A stretch of 64,000 bases of DNA. Source: Arsenophonus sp046530735 (GTDB lineage: Bacteria > Pseudomonadota > Gammaproteobacteria > Enterobacterales > Enterobacteriaceae). A program made the position numbers and the translations under genes. The notes under the pieces were generated by a model. It was not told the origin of the DNA, did not search any database, and worked only from the letters and a program-made list of their open reading frames with translations. How positions within the stretch are numbered: position 1 is the first letter of the stretch; every line of letters begins with the position of its first letter. The stretch covers positions 1 to 64,000 of the forward strand of contig JBHEQV010000008.1 of NCBI GenBank assembly GCA_046530735.1. Reading direction: 5' to 3'. Positions 44,901 to 56,852 of this stretch are shown here, piece by piece.

Positions 44901-46700
44901 TAAACAAAAATCAGCTTCTCTAAATTTAACGCCATTTAACCTCTGTTTATTGGTGAGTCTAACTGCGCTGGCAGACGATAGCGCAGCAGAAGATTTATCC
45001 GCTTATTTAGACATCCAGTATGATCTGATGTAATTTGCATCGGGGCTCCCCCAACGTCTGAACCTCCACCGTTTTTTACATTGAGCACATTGGGGAAAGC
45101 TCGCGCTCTCAGTTGGCATATTAAAATAGCATCAGGTTATTGCCAAAAACCTAGTAATCTAGTCGCTACTTTTCTAGGTAGCTAGAATCAATGTTATACT
45201 ACTAAGTATCCCTCAACGCTAGTAACCCGTTCACCTAATATATGAAAATGCGAGTTGGGAGTATGCTGGGTAAAAACCTGTCATAGTGTTAATTAAATGC
45301 ACCATTTCCTCAATTATTCTCCCCTACCATATCCAAAACTTATCTGTTGTGCTAATTTAAGCACTACCACATCACCCTACTATATAGAAACTAGAACAAT
45401 TAGAAGTGCATGGCAATTTTGCTTTGGCAGTGTTGGTCAAATTTCAATGTGACATAAGCAGCTATAACAGCTTATATTTATCTACATTATTATGGAATGA
45501 GCATCAACGGATAATTCTGCTATCTTAATTATCTTCTATAATTTGAATATCCATTAATCCCTACTGAGTTGCCAATATTATTCCACAGTGCCACCAGGCA
45601 ATACTTTTGATATGTTAATCGTTTCTTATACAATAAAATTATCCATCGCAATACTTTTATATCTGTTCAAATTAAGGATATCTCAGCTATCCATGCTACT
45701 GATTTATGTCTTAATCAGCAACTATTATCCCCCTAAGTAAGCATCGGGGTTTGTATCTGGCCAAGATAGCTATCACATGATTTTCGGTCATACTCGACAA
45801 ATATCCCAAGTCAGCAAAATTCACTCGCCGTTTATCGCAGTTCACATCACTGTATTAGTCGGTTAATCTCGAAATATAATGCTCCCACAACACAATGCTA
45901 TCTTGCCCGTTAACATACAATTAACAGTATATCACCTATTCGCAAAAATTAAATAGCCGTAATCCTTATTATCTTAACTATTGCGTTATAATATCGGTAA
46001 TTATAGAATAGGCAGATTACCATAACTTGCAACTGAATCTGAACGCGAATGTTTTTCTAATCAATATCGTTCATGGTGCTAATCATTCATGATTGTTTCC
46101 GGTTTAAGTATCAATGGACTAATGCAATTGGGTTTTATCTCATCACCTGTCTCTCTCAGGATTCTCTATCCGAGATGATTTCCTGTTCGAATGAGCAATT
46201 GTTGTGGGCCCCTAAACTCAGCGTCAATACACAGATATAATTACTTTATCAGAAAAGAGCTTGTCTATTTTCGATAAAAATGCATACTTGGTAAAGAGGA
46301 TTAAAGTCGTCAAGGCGTAGCTGTTAAACTCAGATTGATCCCAATATTACATGATAATTTCAAGGTTGCTATCCGTTAATATTCATTATGCCACTTTCAG
46401 GGCCCCGTATACACTTTTTCGATAGCTTCCCCACTTTCCCGATGCCGTTTTTCTGACTTTTTCTAATCTTAGTCTATCGGAAGACTTATCGTGCATCCTG
46501 ATTAGATATTCATCGTTCCTTCTATCGTCACTTCATCCATTGTTCTATCGCCTTAAAGCTGATGAATAAACAATTGTTTTGCTATCTGTCCTGGTACTTG
46601 ATCTTGTCCTGCTTATAGGATACGGTTAAAAGCATATCGAGTAGTAGAAAAAAATCTTAATATAGTATAAGGGATTTCTACCAAGAATTGTTGTCAACAG
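41991..46700. other. 4.7 kb degenerate region, not IS-like, unassigned
   Basis: No open frame and none of the four repeat families. From about 42700 to 46640 the sequence is visibly less AT-rich than the spacers and IS elements. Minus-strand translations give gene-like stretches, for example LDSCFPWLKEKLKESKLGIT (about 42905-42990) followed by LDKLNKLPKVTDNNQKFFEK (about 42800-42860), which look like a helical protein. I could not match them to a family. The likeliest reading is one or more large eroded genes, possibly a surface protein or toxin, but this is a guess. Confidence 0.45.
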
Positions 46701-47129
46701 TTAATTTATTTCAGTCATGGTCATAAACCTTAAAAAAATCATCTTTCCAGCAGGGAAGAGCACTTTACTGGATTCTTTCGATTTTTAATCTAGTAAGAAT
46801 AATTTTCGAAAATTTATAAAACTTTTCTAAAAAAGAATAGCCAAAACTACTGGCAGAAGATATAATCAGCGGAAATAATATTACAACTTCAAGCAGTAAC
46901 TTCTAATAATACTATAAATAATCGCACTAGCTATAATCAAAAGAACAAGTAAGCATGAAGTAGGCTACTAAATAGTAGATTTGTTTTGTAAAAATAAAAA
47001 TTCTGATTAATCAATAAATAAAAAAATACTTAAAAGTCATAATAATATTTCTGATTATAATTAAGCTAACTAATTAGAGGTTATATCTGTATTTTATTAT
47101 CTTTTAATCTATATAAAATTATTACCATT
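46701..47129. other. AT-rich spacer, nothing recognised
   Basis: Very AT-rich with many short poly-A/T runs and no coding pattern on either strand. It may be a fully eroded gene or original spacer. Confidence 0.5.
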
Positions 47130-48171
47130 TTAGTAAAGGTTATTGGTAGAAATCCATTTTACTGTAAAAGGATTTTCACTACAGAACTTACCATGGAAAA
47201 ACAAACAATCATAAAGATCAAAAAACTTTTTCCTTACTTCATCTAACATAAACTACATCTTATTAGTTATATTGGTGATAATATATCAAATGATATAAAT
47301 TTATACATTAAATCAACTCATTCCACTTTACCCTAACATTATTGTTATAATGAATATGTTATCCACTGGAGATATTTATTATGCTTACAGTGATATCGTT
47401 GTAAAATCCTTAATTACAGAAAAATATTTAACAATCTTTTTAAAGTCCTCTAGTTAAACTAGATCATAAGGATAAATAGTTTAGTTATCTGCGATATATG
47501 CTAAATAGTTTAACTTTACAGAATTCAGAAAAATAAACAGGAATTGATTCGAAATCAGCGTTTAGATAGGGGTGATTGTTTCCTTGTTTCCTTACTTCCT
47601 TGCTTCAGTGATGACAACCAACTTAAATGTACTAAGTGGCATTGTTTAAGTTAATGAAACATTTTTTCTTAATTCTTTAAAGAAAATTGTTATATCTGAC
47701 ATATAGGAAAGGTAGAAAATACGGGAGAGGAGGAAATAAAAGAAAAGAATAAATTGCGGTCTTAATAGACAGAGATCGACAGAGATCGACAGAGTCATGT
47801 GATCGATGAAACTCTTGAAGAGTTTCATGAAGAATGTATTAGCTATTTTCTTGAATCGATCATAGATAAAGAGTTCATTCTTAGCTCAGATGGAACAAAA
47901 TGATATGAAATATTTGCAACGAGCATGAAATTAGTCATCCTTATATAATAAGGGCTGGATAATTAGAGAATTATTGATAAGAAATTTCAAATTCAAAATC
48001 TGAACAGATTTATAAACTGATTAAGAGGATATTTCAGTAGATTCTATGTTGTAGGATTATTTTATTTACCTAATTATCTAACCTTGAGAAGGTTGATTAA
48101 AATCAGAAGATTAAAATACAAAAGTTTCTACAAACTACTCTGTGCACAAAGAAAGAAACCTTTGCTAAAAT
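47130..48171 (+). mobile_element. IS1595-type element, full length, decayed (family reference copy)
   Basis: 1042 bases from TTAGTAAAGGTTATTGGTAG to AACCTTTGCTAAAATA, which are inverted relative to each other. Decayed peptides fit ISXO2-like (IS1595) transposases: a SGIVEVNETFFLNSLK-like piece near 47640, a basic RKGRK(Y/R)GRGG-like stretch near 47710, and LPNYLTLRRL near 48080. Stops occur in all frames. Confidence 0.78.
47768..47797. repeat. short tandem repeat inside the IS1595-type element
   Basis: GACAGAGATC is repeated with small changes about three times (GACAGAGATCGACAGAGATC then GACAGAGTC). Other copies of the element have a single unit here, so this is slippage in a dead gene. Confidence 0.8.
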
Positions 48172-48332
48172 AGCCAATTTTATTTATTAAAATATTTAGA
48201 TATTAATTATAATAAAGTTTATAAATTATTTATTGAAGTTAACTTACTTGTTATAAGTAATATTGATACTTCTTTTATAAAATTTAATCAGTTACATTAA
48301 AATTTTAAAAAACATTTTATTAGGAGTGAAGA

Positions 48333-48914
48333 GTGATATACAAGGAGCTTATTTGCGCTGAATTAGAAGAAGCTACGCTGACATTGAAGAATTTTCTTAA
48401 TAACAGAGAAAATATCGAAGCAATTGAAGAAGCCGCGATTATGTTATCAAATGCTTTTAAAGAAGGAAGGAAAGTACTATCTTGTGGTAATGGTGGATCG
48501 CACTGTGATGCCATGCATTTTGCAGAAGAATTAACTGGATATTATCGTAAAAATCGGCCAGGTTATCCAGCTATTGCGATTTCTGATGTTAGTCATCTTT
48601 CTTGCGTTGGTAATGATTTTGGTTATGACTATGTTTTTTCCCGTTATATAGAAGCTGTAGCTAAAAAAGGGGATATATTATTTGCACTTTCAACATCAGG
48701 TAATTCTCGCAATATTATTAAGGCAATTAAGGTTGCACGTACTAAAGGTATGCAAGTAATCTCTTTGACAGGTAAAGAGGGTGGAAAAATGGCAGGAACT
48801 TCTGATATTGAGATCAGAGTAGCTCATTTTGGCTATGCTGATCGAATCCAAGAAATTCATATTAAAGTGATTCACATCTTAATTCAGCTAATAGAAAAAG
48901 AAATGATAAAATAA
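48333..48914 (+). CDS. gmhA: sedoheptulose-7-phosphate isomerase (phosphoheptose isomerase)
   Basis: First step of ADP-heptose synthesis for the lipopolysaccharide inner core. 193 residues (E. coli 192). The SIS fold is complete: SCGNGGSHCDAMHFAEELTG holds the zinc-binding His and Glu, STSGNSRNIIKAI is the sugar-phosphate loop, and HFGYADRIQEIHIKVIHI supplies the remaining Gln and His. The start is GTG at 48333, supported by AGGAG six bases upstream. It stands alone between two IS1595-type elements, with about 160 bases upstream and 46 downstream. Its retention suggests that a heptose-containing LPS core is still made, if the other heptose genes exist elsewhere. Confidence 0.97.
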   Translation: MIYKELICAELEEATLTLKNFLNNRENIEAIEEAAIMLSNAFKEGRKVLSCGNGGSHCDAMHFAEELTGYYRKNRPGYPAIAISDVSHLSCVGNDFGYDYVFSRYIEAVAKKGDILFALSTSGNSRNIIKAIKVARTKGMQVISLTGKEGGKMAGTSDIEIRVAHFGYADRIQEIHIKVIHILIQLIEKEMIK

Positions 48915-48960
48915 TATCACTATATAGTAGTGATGAATATGTGATGCAACTTTTAGCTAT

Positions 48961-49990
48961 CTAAGCAAAAATAGCTGGTAGAAATTTCTTGTACTATATG
49001 AAGGATTTTTGCTATAGAGGTTGTCATAAAAAAGCAATCAGTCACATAGATCAAAGAGACACTTCTTCACTTCCTAGTAATATAAAGCTGCATCTCATTA
49101 ATTACCTAATTAGGTCGGCGATAATCTATTAGATGATAGGAATTCATACATTAAATTAACTCATCTAGTTTATTCTGCACATATTATCACACTGAACATG
49201 TTTCTGCTGGTAATTCGCTTATTAGGATTATAGCGATATCGTTAAAAAATTGCAAATTAGAATAAATATTTAACAATCTGATTAAAAGTCCTCTGGTTAA
49301 ACTAAATCAGAAGGATAAATAATTTAGTTATCTGCGATGCATGTTGAATAGGTTAACTTTACGAAAGTTAACGAAATAAACAGGAATTGATTTGAAATCA
49401 GCGTTTAGATGAGGCGTTCTTGCTTCCTTGCTTCAGTGAGGACAACCAACTTAAATTAACTAAGTGGTATTTGTTGAAATTAATGAAAGATTTTCCTTTA
49501 ATTCTTTAAAGAGAATTGTTATATCTAACATATAGAAAAGGTAAAAAATGCGGGAGAGGAAGAGATAAAAGGAAAAAACGAATCGTAATCTTAATCGCTC
49601 GAGATTAAGAGGATCATGTTAGGAATCAGATTCTTAAAGAGTTTAATATAAAGTATGTTAGCCGTTATTTTGAGTCGATCATCGATAAAGAGTTCATCCT
49701 TAGCTCAGATGAAGAAAAATGGTACGAAATAATTTCTATCGAACATGAAATTAGTCAGAATCATCTAATGAAGTTAGATAACTATAAAATTATTGGTAAG
49801 GAATTTCATATTTTAAATATGATCAGTTATTTTAACTGATTAAAAGGATACTATAATATATTCTATATTATAGGGTCATTTTATTTATCCAATCATCTGA
49901 TCTTGAAAATATTGCTTAAATTCAGAAGAACTAAAATACAAAAGTTGCTATAAATTTCTCTGTGCACAAAATAATAACTTTTACTAATGT
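48961..49990 (+). mobile_element. IS1595-type element, full length, decayed
   Basis: About 1030 bases, closely similar in length and order to the copy at 47130-48171. Ends CTAAGCAAAAATAGCTGG (decayed) and AATAACTTTTACTAAT. Short flanks TAGCTAT and TAGTTGT may be a decayed target duplication. Frames are broken. Confidence 0.75.
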
Positions 49991-50009
49991 AGTTGTTTTA
50001 TCTTTTTTT

Positions 50010-50400
50010 TTAAAGGCAAGACCTCGGTTGATACTCGATGCTTCTTATGTGATCTTTTAATCATGGCATTGTCTATAGGTATCTATTGAATACTTATGGA
50101 TAATGGCAAAAAATTTACAGCAACTTTTTGGTCTATAAAAACCTTTAGCCACCGAAAACAGTAATTCGACTATTTATATACAAAGCTTGATATAGAACAC
50201 TGACTTAGTTTAGTGAATCACTATCAAATTAATTCTAGTTAGAAACTTAAAGTCACTCTGCATTAATATATTTAGCTGTATAACCAAGAACTACTCAATC
50301 AGTATTGAGTAATAAAACTCCATTGAAGTCTATGATAAACTGCTTTAAAGGTAAAGTTATATTATTAATAATATCATACCATCTTCCAGAAGTGACATCT
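50010..50400 (+). mobile_element. IS481-type element, 3' part
   Basis: Starts in codons for the TAANARRFL-like region (GATACTCGATGCTTC), continues through DNGKKFTATFWSIK-like codons near 50100 and ends near 50400. The first half is missing where the IS1595-type element abuts. A deletion of about 80 bases around the MVERFNG codons is also apparent. Positions 50401-50878 contain nothing recognisable. Confidence 0.72.
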
Positions 50401-50878
50401 AATCACTATTTACAAATACATTTCCAATACTAATAATTATTCCAATATTCATATAGACGAATTAATTTTAGTTTTTCGTCTAAATATATTACCTTAGCAA
50501 TTAACAATCAACTATTATAGTTAGAAGACATTGCACCATACGTGCCAGTATATTATAAAAGATTAAACAATCTCCAAGATATAAATTTCAAGTAATAAGC
50601 GAGGAACAACAGCGCTAATTTTATCTGGGTAAAAAAATCACCAGATTTACATAGAAATCAGAAACTAGTATTTAGATAATTTCCATCAGTAAAATTACAA
50701 CTATCCGCTCTCAATATAGAAATATAATGATAATGATAACAACCCTACATAGTAGGACGTATTGTTTTATTAAACCATTATCAACTAATAGATAATGGTT
50801 TTCCCCATCTTTTTTATTGCTATAAATTCAGGTAAAAGTAGGCCTGATTCTGCTACTAAATAACCATCAGGCTCAATT

Positions 50879-52270
50879 GAGTTATTAGCAAATCTTACTA
50901 TATAAGCAATTGGTCTACGCTATACTCTGATGCTATTTATTCATCTGTTTTCTTATCCTTAAATGGGATACTGTTTATCAGAAGAGTTAGCAAATTAAAT
51001 TCCTTTAGTCAGTTCCAGTTTTTAAGAATACTGTAGCAGCTTAAATACCATTGAAAGTTTTTTTTCGCGAAGCACTGTGCTTCGAGCATTAGCTTCATAA
51101 TTTTACTATCACAAAAGCTGATTCAATAGTATTCGTCACTTTTATTGATGTCCAGTGCGCTGACGGGAAGTTATAGAGTGCTAACCGTTCTTCTCTATCT
51201 TTTTTCAACTTCTTCATCACCGTAGGAATAGTTATTCTGATAACTTTACTAATAAAAACATCAAGGCATTTATTAGCGGCATCACAGCTATCTGAGCCGA
51301 CCCCTCCCCTAGCGCAACTTACTATTAACTTTCGATTGCATACTTTTAGCCAGTGAAACCAATACATTAGTTGTTTTATGTACTAACAGCATTTGTAGTA
51401 TATGTATGGTAATATCTTTACTATTACATTCTAAAAACAAAAAGCAAATCCTCTATCTAATATTAAGAATACAATTAAGCCCCGCGCTTTTTAGCCATTG
51501 AGAAATTCAGGTCAGTTTTCTTCTAACTCTTAATAAGCATACTTGACTGCAGGTAGCTCTCATTACCAATCCATACAGCGTCGCCGATAATGAGCAGTAG
51601 ACAAAGGCGATCAGCTTACCCTAACAGAACAAATTATACCTTCAACCAAAAAATAAACATAACGCGTATCGCTTAAATCACGTAAGAACTATATTCCTGT
51701 ACTCTTTAAAGAATCGGTGTTTCAGTCTGTTTATGGTTTCCTGCTGGAAGATCATGTGTTTTCACTAAAAAACGCTCAAATGCTTAGTGAAAATCACCGG
51801 TGGATAATGCTTCATATATACAGGCCACCATGGTAGTAACTCTTCAACATTTTTGCACGCCTTAAACAAGGCAGTAATAATGAGCTGTTGAAGTATATTC
51901 CGTTGCTAACGCGATCCCTAACCTTCGGCACTTTAATTTCAATATTGATAATATCAGCCTATTTGATTCGTTGCGTCAAATAACCGTTATGGATGACACA
52001 TAATCCATCAATAAGTTACATTCAGCATATTGTTGCAGCTATGACTTTAAATCAGTCTTAACAGTTGGTGTCTGTCAGCTTCCTGACGCCATTATAATGA
52101 GTTAATCATGCAAAAGAATCAGAGATAATATCTAGTTTTATCGATATCTGTAAGGGTGGTAGATTTTCATGGTATATATCTCTATATTATTGAAGTCATT
52201 CATGAAATGAATTAGCAGGATACGCTAGTATCTCCGAAATCCCCACATACTCAATAAATAAGCATAACTC
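50879..52270 (-). mobile_element. IS256-type element, full length; best preserved transposase fragment
   Basis: Ends GAGTTATTAGCAAATCTTACT and AATAAGCATAACTC (plus strand). A 90-codon minus frame (51095-51367) reads CDAANKCLDVFISKV, then KKLKKDREERLALYNFPSA and HWTSIKVTNTIESAFVIVKL, an excellent match to the C-terminal part of mutator-type transposases (LLAFYDFPAEHW, IRTTNPIESTFATVRLR), including the catalytic-region glutamate. The rest is in broken frames. Confidence 0.9.
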
Positions 52271-53029
52271 ATCAAATACACAAAGAGGCTCTTTTCGTTT
52301 TCTCCTATTGAAAAATAGATATTAACTCCTGAATTTACTCTATATCATATTAAAAATAAATATAAAAATTAATTTTAGATCAGAAAAATAAATTAATAAA
52401 AATCAATTATGGGTGACTATAAAAAATATAGTTTTATTAATTATATACTATTCTCAATTATCAACATAGCAGCTATGTTTATTTAAATAAAATAATAAAA
52501 CTAGGTACTAATTTAATCATCATCCTTTATTTAAATAATTAATGCAATCGTTAACGCGATTAGTTATATTTACTAATCATCATAATAAATTTGTTCACAA
52601 TATTTTATCGAGGTAAAGTGAAAAATTTTAGACATTATGTATTTAAAAGTAAATAGCACAATATACAGAATCTTGGTTATTTTGTGCCACTAAAAAGCAA
52701 GATAGTATTGATATATATCCTTAAAATATTTTATCATTAACTTAATGATAAAATTCATTATACTGAATCTCTAGCCACTACTAATATTCCGATTTATTAA
52801 AAGATAGTAAATGTGAAGTCTTGTTTTGGCTAAAAACAGAATTTATTATCAATTATATTAAATATATTGAAGATGATAAAACATTACTGTACCAATGAAT
52901 AGCACTAAAATTAAACAACATGAATAAAATAATAACTTGTAGTCGTTTTTAATTCTATTTCTATAGGTTAGAAATAATCGATGATAATATTTATTCATTA
53001 ATTTTATTTTAAGGTATTACTAACTTAAG
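52271..53029. other. spacer upstream of xseA, no gene recognised
   Basis: About 760 very AT-rich bases. In E. coli guaB lies divergently here, but I could not find any guaB-like peptide. It must contain the xseA promoter; no convincing -35/-10 pair stands out from the AT background. Confidence 0.5.
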
Positions 53030-54379
53030 ATGTTAATTTCAGAAAACAACAGAATTTATTCTGTTAGCCAACTTAATCAATCAATTCGGAAATTACTTGA
53101 ACTTCAAATTGGAAGAATTTGGCTTAATGCAGAAATTTCTAATTTTTCTCAACCGGCTTCAGGGCACTGGTATTTAACTTTAAAAGATGAAAGATCACAG
53201 CTACGATCTGTGATGTTTCGTGGCAAAAATATACAAATTAATTTTCAACCACAAAATGGTCAACAAGTATTAGTTCTAGCAATTGTTTCCTTGTACGAAC
53301 CAAGGGGGGAATACCAATTAATTATTGAATATATACAACTTACGGGTGACGGACTATTACAACAACAATTTGAAATATTAAAACAAAAACTTTTAGTTGA
53401 AGGATTGTTTGCGCAACATTATAAACAAGCATTACCCATGCCAGCCAAACGCTTAGGTGTCATTACATCAGCAACAGGTGCCGCATTATATGATATTTTA
53501 AATATATTAAAACGCCGCGATCCTTTATTACCTATCATTATTTATCCCTCCTCTGTACAAGGAGGAGATGCTCCACGACAAATTATTCGTGCTATTGAGT
53601 TGGCCAATCACCGTCAAGAATGTGACGTACTCATTGTTGGGCGAGGGGGTGGTTCATTAGAAGATTTATTGGCTTTTAACGATGAAAAGGTTGCTAGAGC
53701 AATTTTTGCTAGTCAATTACCAATTATTGCTGCGATTGGGCATGAAACCGATTTTACTATTGCCGATTTTGTAGCTGATTTACGAGCCCCAACACCCTCA
53801 GCTGCGGCAGAATTAGTAAGTCGTAACCAACAAGAGTTACTTCGTCAATTACTTGAACAGAAACAGAGATTAGAAATGGCGATTGACTATTTTCTGGCGT
53901 GCAAACTAGGTGTTTTTAGTCAATTACAAAATAAATTACAGCAACAACATCCTGAATGGCGGATAACGCGCCAACAAAATGATCTAATCAAACTACAACA
54001 AAAGCTTGTTACCACCACACAAGAATATTTACAGAAAACTAATCGTCAGCAACATAATATTGAACAACATTTAATACTATGTGATCCGCGTCCACAACTA
54101 CAAAATTGTCGCCAACGCTATATTCAGCAACAATTTCAATTAAACCAATCAATTGCTCAAATACTAAGCCAATATCATGAAAAATTTAGTGTCAACTGCT
54201 CTCGCCTTGAAGCAGTAAGTCCATTATCAACATTAGCGCGCGGTTATAGCATTAGCGAAACATCTAATGGACAGCTTTTAACCAAAACACAACAAATACA
54301 TATTGGAGAAAAGTTAAAAACTCGATTACAAGACGGATGGCTTGAAAGTAAAATCTTATCAATTAATAAAATTGCTTAA
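53030..54379 (+). CDS. xseA: exodeoxyribonuclease VII large subunit
   Basis: With several XseB subunits forms exonuclease VII, which degrades single-stranded DNA to short acid-soluble pieces. 449 residues (E. coli 456). The N-terminal OB-fold begins VSQLNQSIRKLLE and includes SGHWYLTLKD. The catalytic domain has GVITSATGAALYDIL, the glycine-rich VGRGGGSLEDL, and IGHETDFTIADFVADLRAPT. A glutamine-rich coiled-coil stretch (about 270-400) follows, then the conserved LSTLARGYSI near residue 405. It is transcribed towards ptrB. Its partner xseB is not in this window. Confidence 0.97.
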   Translation: MLISENNRIYSVSQLNQSIRKLLELQIGRIWLNAEISNFSQPASGHWYLTLKDERSQLRSVMFRGKNIQINFQPQNGQQVLVLAIVSLYEPRGEYQLIIEYIQLTGDGLLQQQFEILKQKLLVEGLFAQHYKQALPMPAKRLGVITSATGAALYDILNILKRRDPLLPIIIYPSSVQGGDAPRQIIRAIELANHRQECDVLIVGRGGGSLEDLLAFNDEKVARAIFASQLPIIAAIGHETDFTIADFVADLRAPTPSAAAELVSRNQQELLRQLLEQKQRLEMAIDYFLACKLGVFSQLQNKLQQQHPEWRITRQQNDLIKLQQKLVTTTQEYLQKTNRQQHNIEQHLILCDPRPQLQNCRQRYIQQQFQLNQSIAQILSQYHEKFSVNCSRLEAVSPLSTLARGYSISETSNGQLLTKTQQIHIGEKLKTRLQDGWLESKILSINKIA

Positions 54380-54391
54380 TTCAAACAAATT

Positions 54392-54415
54392 TCTACTTAT
54401 AAAAGTAGATTTATT
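54392..54415 (+). terminator. possible terminator between convergent xseA and ptrB
   Basis: TCTACTT-ATAA-AAGTAGA forms a perfect 7-base stem (54392-54409) 12 bases after the xseA stop, followed by TTTATTAAT. The stem is AT-rich and the T tract short, so it is a weak candidate. Confidence 0.4.
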
Positions 54416-54456
54416 AATCTTATAATAATGTATTATCTAAGGCTAAATAAAATTTA

Positions 54457-56514
54457 TTAAACATCAAAATTAGGGAAATATTTTTTATTATTATCTAGCA
54501 TCAAAATAAAAGCATATTCTAATGCGGTATCTTTTAAACGGTTAAAACGGCCAGATTTACCACCATGACCTGCTTTCATATTTGTCTTTAACAATAAGAG
54601 AGTATTACCAATTTTATACTGCCTTAATTTAGCCACCCATTTAGCCGCCTCCCAATATTGGACTTGTGAATCATATAAGCCGGTCGTAACTAATAAATTT
54701 GGGTAACGTTGATATTTAACATTATCATAGGGGCTATAAGATTTTATTCGAAAATAAACAGCTTGTTCAGCAGGATCACCCCATTCATCATACTCTCCAG
54801 TTGTTAATGGGATAGAGGGATCAAGCATTGTCGTTAGAACATCGACAAAAGGGACTTTAGCAACTACTCCTCGATAAAGCTCCGGTACCTGATTAATTAC
54901 CACCGCCATTAATAAACCACCAGCACTGCCACCCATCGCATATACTCGTTTTGAATCAGCATAGCCCTTTTCAATCAATATCTTAGTTGCATCAATAAAA
55001 TCACTAAAACTATTGGCTTTATTTTCAAGCTTACCTTGTTGATACCAAGCTTTACCTAAATCACCTCCACCACGAACATGCACTATTGCATAGACAAAAC
55101 CTCTATCTAATAAACTCAAGCAAGATGAACTAAAAACTGGATCCATATTGATACCATAAGCACCATAACCATAAATCAAAATTGGATTTTTGCTTTTTTG
55201 CCATAAATCTTTACGATATACCAACGAAACTGGCACTTTTGTCCCAAATTTTACGTTAATCCAAATACGTTCACTGGTATAAAGTGACTTATCAAATCCA
55301 TTAATTTGTTGTTGTTTTAGCAATTCACGTTCCCCAGTTCGCATATTTATCTGCATAACAGATATTGGTGTAGTTAGTGAGGAATAGCCATAACGTAAAG
55401 TCTCGCTATTAGGTTCTGGATTATGATCAATCCACGCACTATATGCTGATTCATCAAATTGAACCAATCTTTCTTGTTTTGTCTGCCAATCTATCTGTCG
55501 AATATTAATTAATCCATTATGACGCTCTTCAACAACTAACCAACGGTTAAAAAAAACAAAGTTTTCTAAGTCAATATCTTTATTTGGAGTAATAATTGTT
55601 TTCCATGGCTCATCAATTGATTGAGTAGCATATAAACCAAATTGCTCTAATTGATGATTAGAACGAATATAGAAATTATCACGAAAATGGTCTAAGTCGT
55701 ATTCACGTCCAGTTTGACGTGATGAAAATACTTTAAGTTCTTCTGTGGGATTATTAGCATCAATTAATCGATATTCAGATGTTGCTATACTAGTAATCGA
55801 TAGCAGAATATACATTTTTGAGCTACTTTTTGTCATACTTAAGTAAAATCGATCATCATTCTCCTGATAAACTTTATAATCTTTAATACCCTCTTTTCCA
55901 TATTGATGACAATATACTTGATAAGATAATAGTGTTTGTGGATGATTACGAATATAATAGAGTTTTTGACTATCATTAGTCCATATAATATTACCAGAAG
56001 TATTTTTAATTACTGCATTCTGCCATTTTTTACCAGCTAACTGTCTAAATGAAATTTCAAATTGACGACGTCCTTGAAAATCTTCAGCAATTGCTAAACA
56101 ATTATTATCTTCAGAAACAGCAATGCCATACAATATATAAAATTGATGTCCCTTAGCACGCTCATTACCATCAACTAGTATCTGCCAATCAGTATCTTGA
56201 TTAACACGTTTACGTTGATAAATAGGATAATTTTTATCTTCTTCATAAAGGATACAATAGATATAACCATTATAAATATAAGGTACCGATTGATCTCGCT
56301 GTTCCATACGATGGACCATCTCGTCAAATAATTTCTCCCTTAATACAATGCCAGATTTTAATACCGTATTGGTATATTGGTTTTCTTCAGTCAAATATTT
56401 GATAATTTTTTTATTTTTTCTCGTATCATCACGTAGCCAATAATAATTATCAATACGGCTATCACCATGTAATAGCATTTTATGTGGTTGTCTTTCTGCC
56501 ATTGGAATTATCAT
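54457..56514 (-). CDS. ptrB: oligopeptidase B (prolyl oligopeptidase family, S9A)
   Basis: Cytoplasmic serine peptidase that cuts short peptides after Lys or Arg. 685 residues from the ATG at 56514 (E. coli 686). This start has AGGA six bases upstream and gives MIIPMAERQPHKMLLHGDSR; an ATG nine codons upstream is less likely. The N-terminal beta-propeller spans about residues 70-400. The catalytic domain has the nucleophile in YAMGGSAGGLLM (Ser about 530), the acid in TGLYDSQVQYWE (Asp about 615), and the His in KAGHGGKSGR (about 650), so the triad is complete. Converges on xseA. The region 56515-57415 behind its start has only an IS fragment. Confidence 0.97.
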   Translation of the reverse strand: MIIPMAERQPHKMLLHGDSRIDNYYWLRDDTRKNKKIIKYLTEENQYTNTVLKSGIVLREKLFDEMVHRMEQRDQSVPYIYNGYIYCILYEEDKNYPIYQRKRVNQDTDWQILVDGNERAKGHQFYILYGIAVSEDNNCLAIAEDFQGRRQFEISFRQLAGKKWQNAVIKNTSGNIIWTNDSQKLYYIRNHPQTLLSYQVYCHQYGKEGIKDYKVYQENDDRFYLSMTKSSSKMYILLSITSIATSEYRLIDANNPTEELKVFSSRQTGREYDLDHFRDNFYIRSNHQLEQFGLYATQSIDEPWKTIITPNKDIDLENFVFFNRWLVVEERHNGLINIRQIDWQTKQERLVQFDESAYSAWIDHNPEPNSETLRYGYSSLTTPISVMQINMRTGERELLKQQQINGFDKSLYTSERIWINVKFGTKVPVSLVYRKDLWQKSKNPILIYGYGAYGINMDPVFSSSCLSLLDRGFVYAIVHVRGGGDLGKAWYQQGKLENKANSFSDFIDATKILIEKGYADSKRVYAMGGSAGGLLMAVVINQVPELYRGVVAKVPFVDVLTTMLDPSIPLTTGEYDEWGDPAEQAVYFRIKSYSPYDNVKYQRYPNLLVTTGLYDSQVQYWEAAKWVAKLRQYKIGNTLLLLKTNMKAGHGGKSGRFNRLKDTALEYAFILMLDNNKKYFPNFDV

Positions 56515-56852
56515 TTTTTTCCTGTTAACTGATAAATGCAATCATATTTAATAATGATATTATTAGTATAATATTTAAACAACAATAGAAAAAATGCTTA
56601 ATTAATTACATATTTAATATAATATCTTATTGTTAATTTTTTAGTTATTTACTATATATAAAATTAATAAATAAAAAATTATAATAATAATTATAATACC
56701 AACTATTTTAAATAATTATCCAAATAATTAATCAATAAAATTGACTCATATATTTTATATTACCATAATATAAAAATCTCTGTACTTGTGAATAACAGAA
56801 ATCTAAATCAGTAATTAATTTATTCTATAATATCTGAGTTTCTATTTTTGTT

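Noticed and set aside
46701..47129. Possible replication origin because of high AT content
   Set aside because: No cluster of DnaA boxes and no neighbouring origin genes; the whole genome is AT-rich.
51095..51367. 90-codon frame with a clear transposase match as a live gene
   Set aside because: It covers only the C-terminal part of an IS256-type transposase; the upstream codons are in broken frames.
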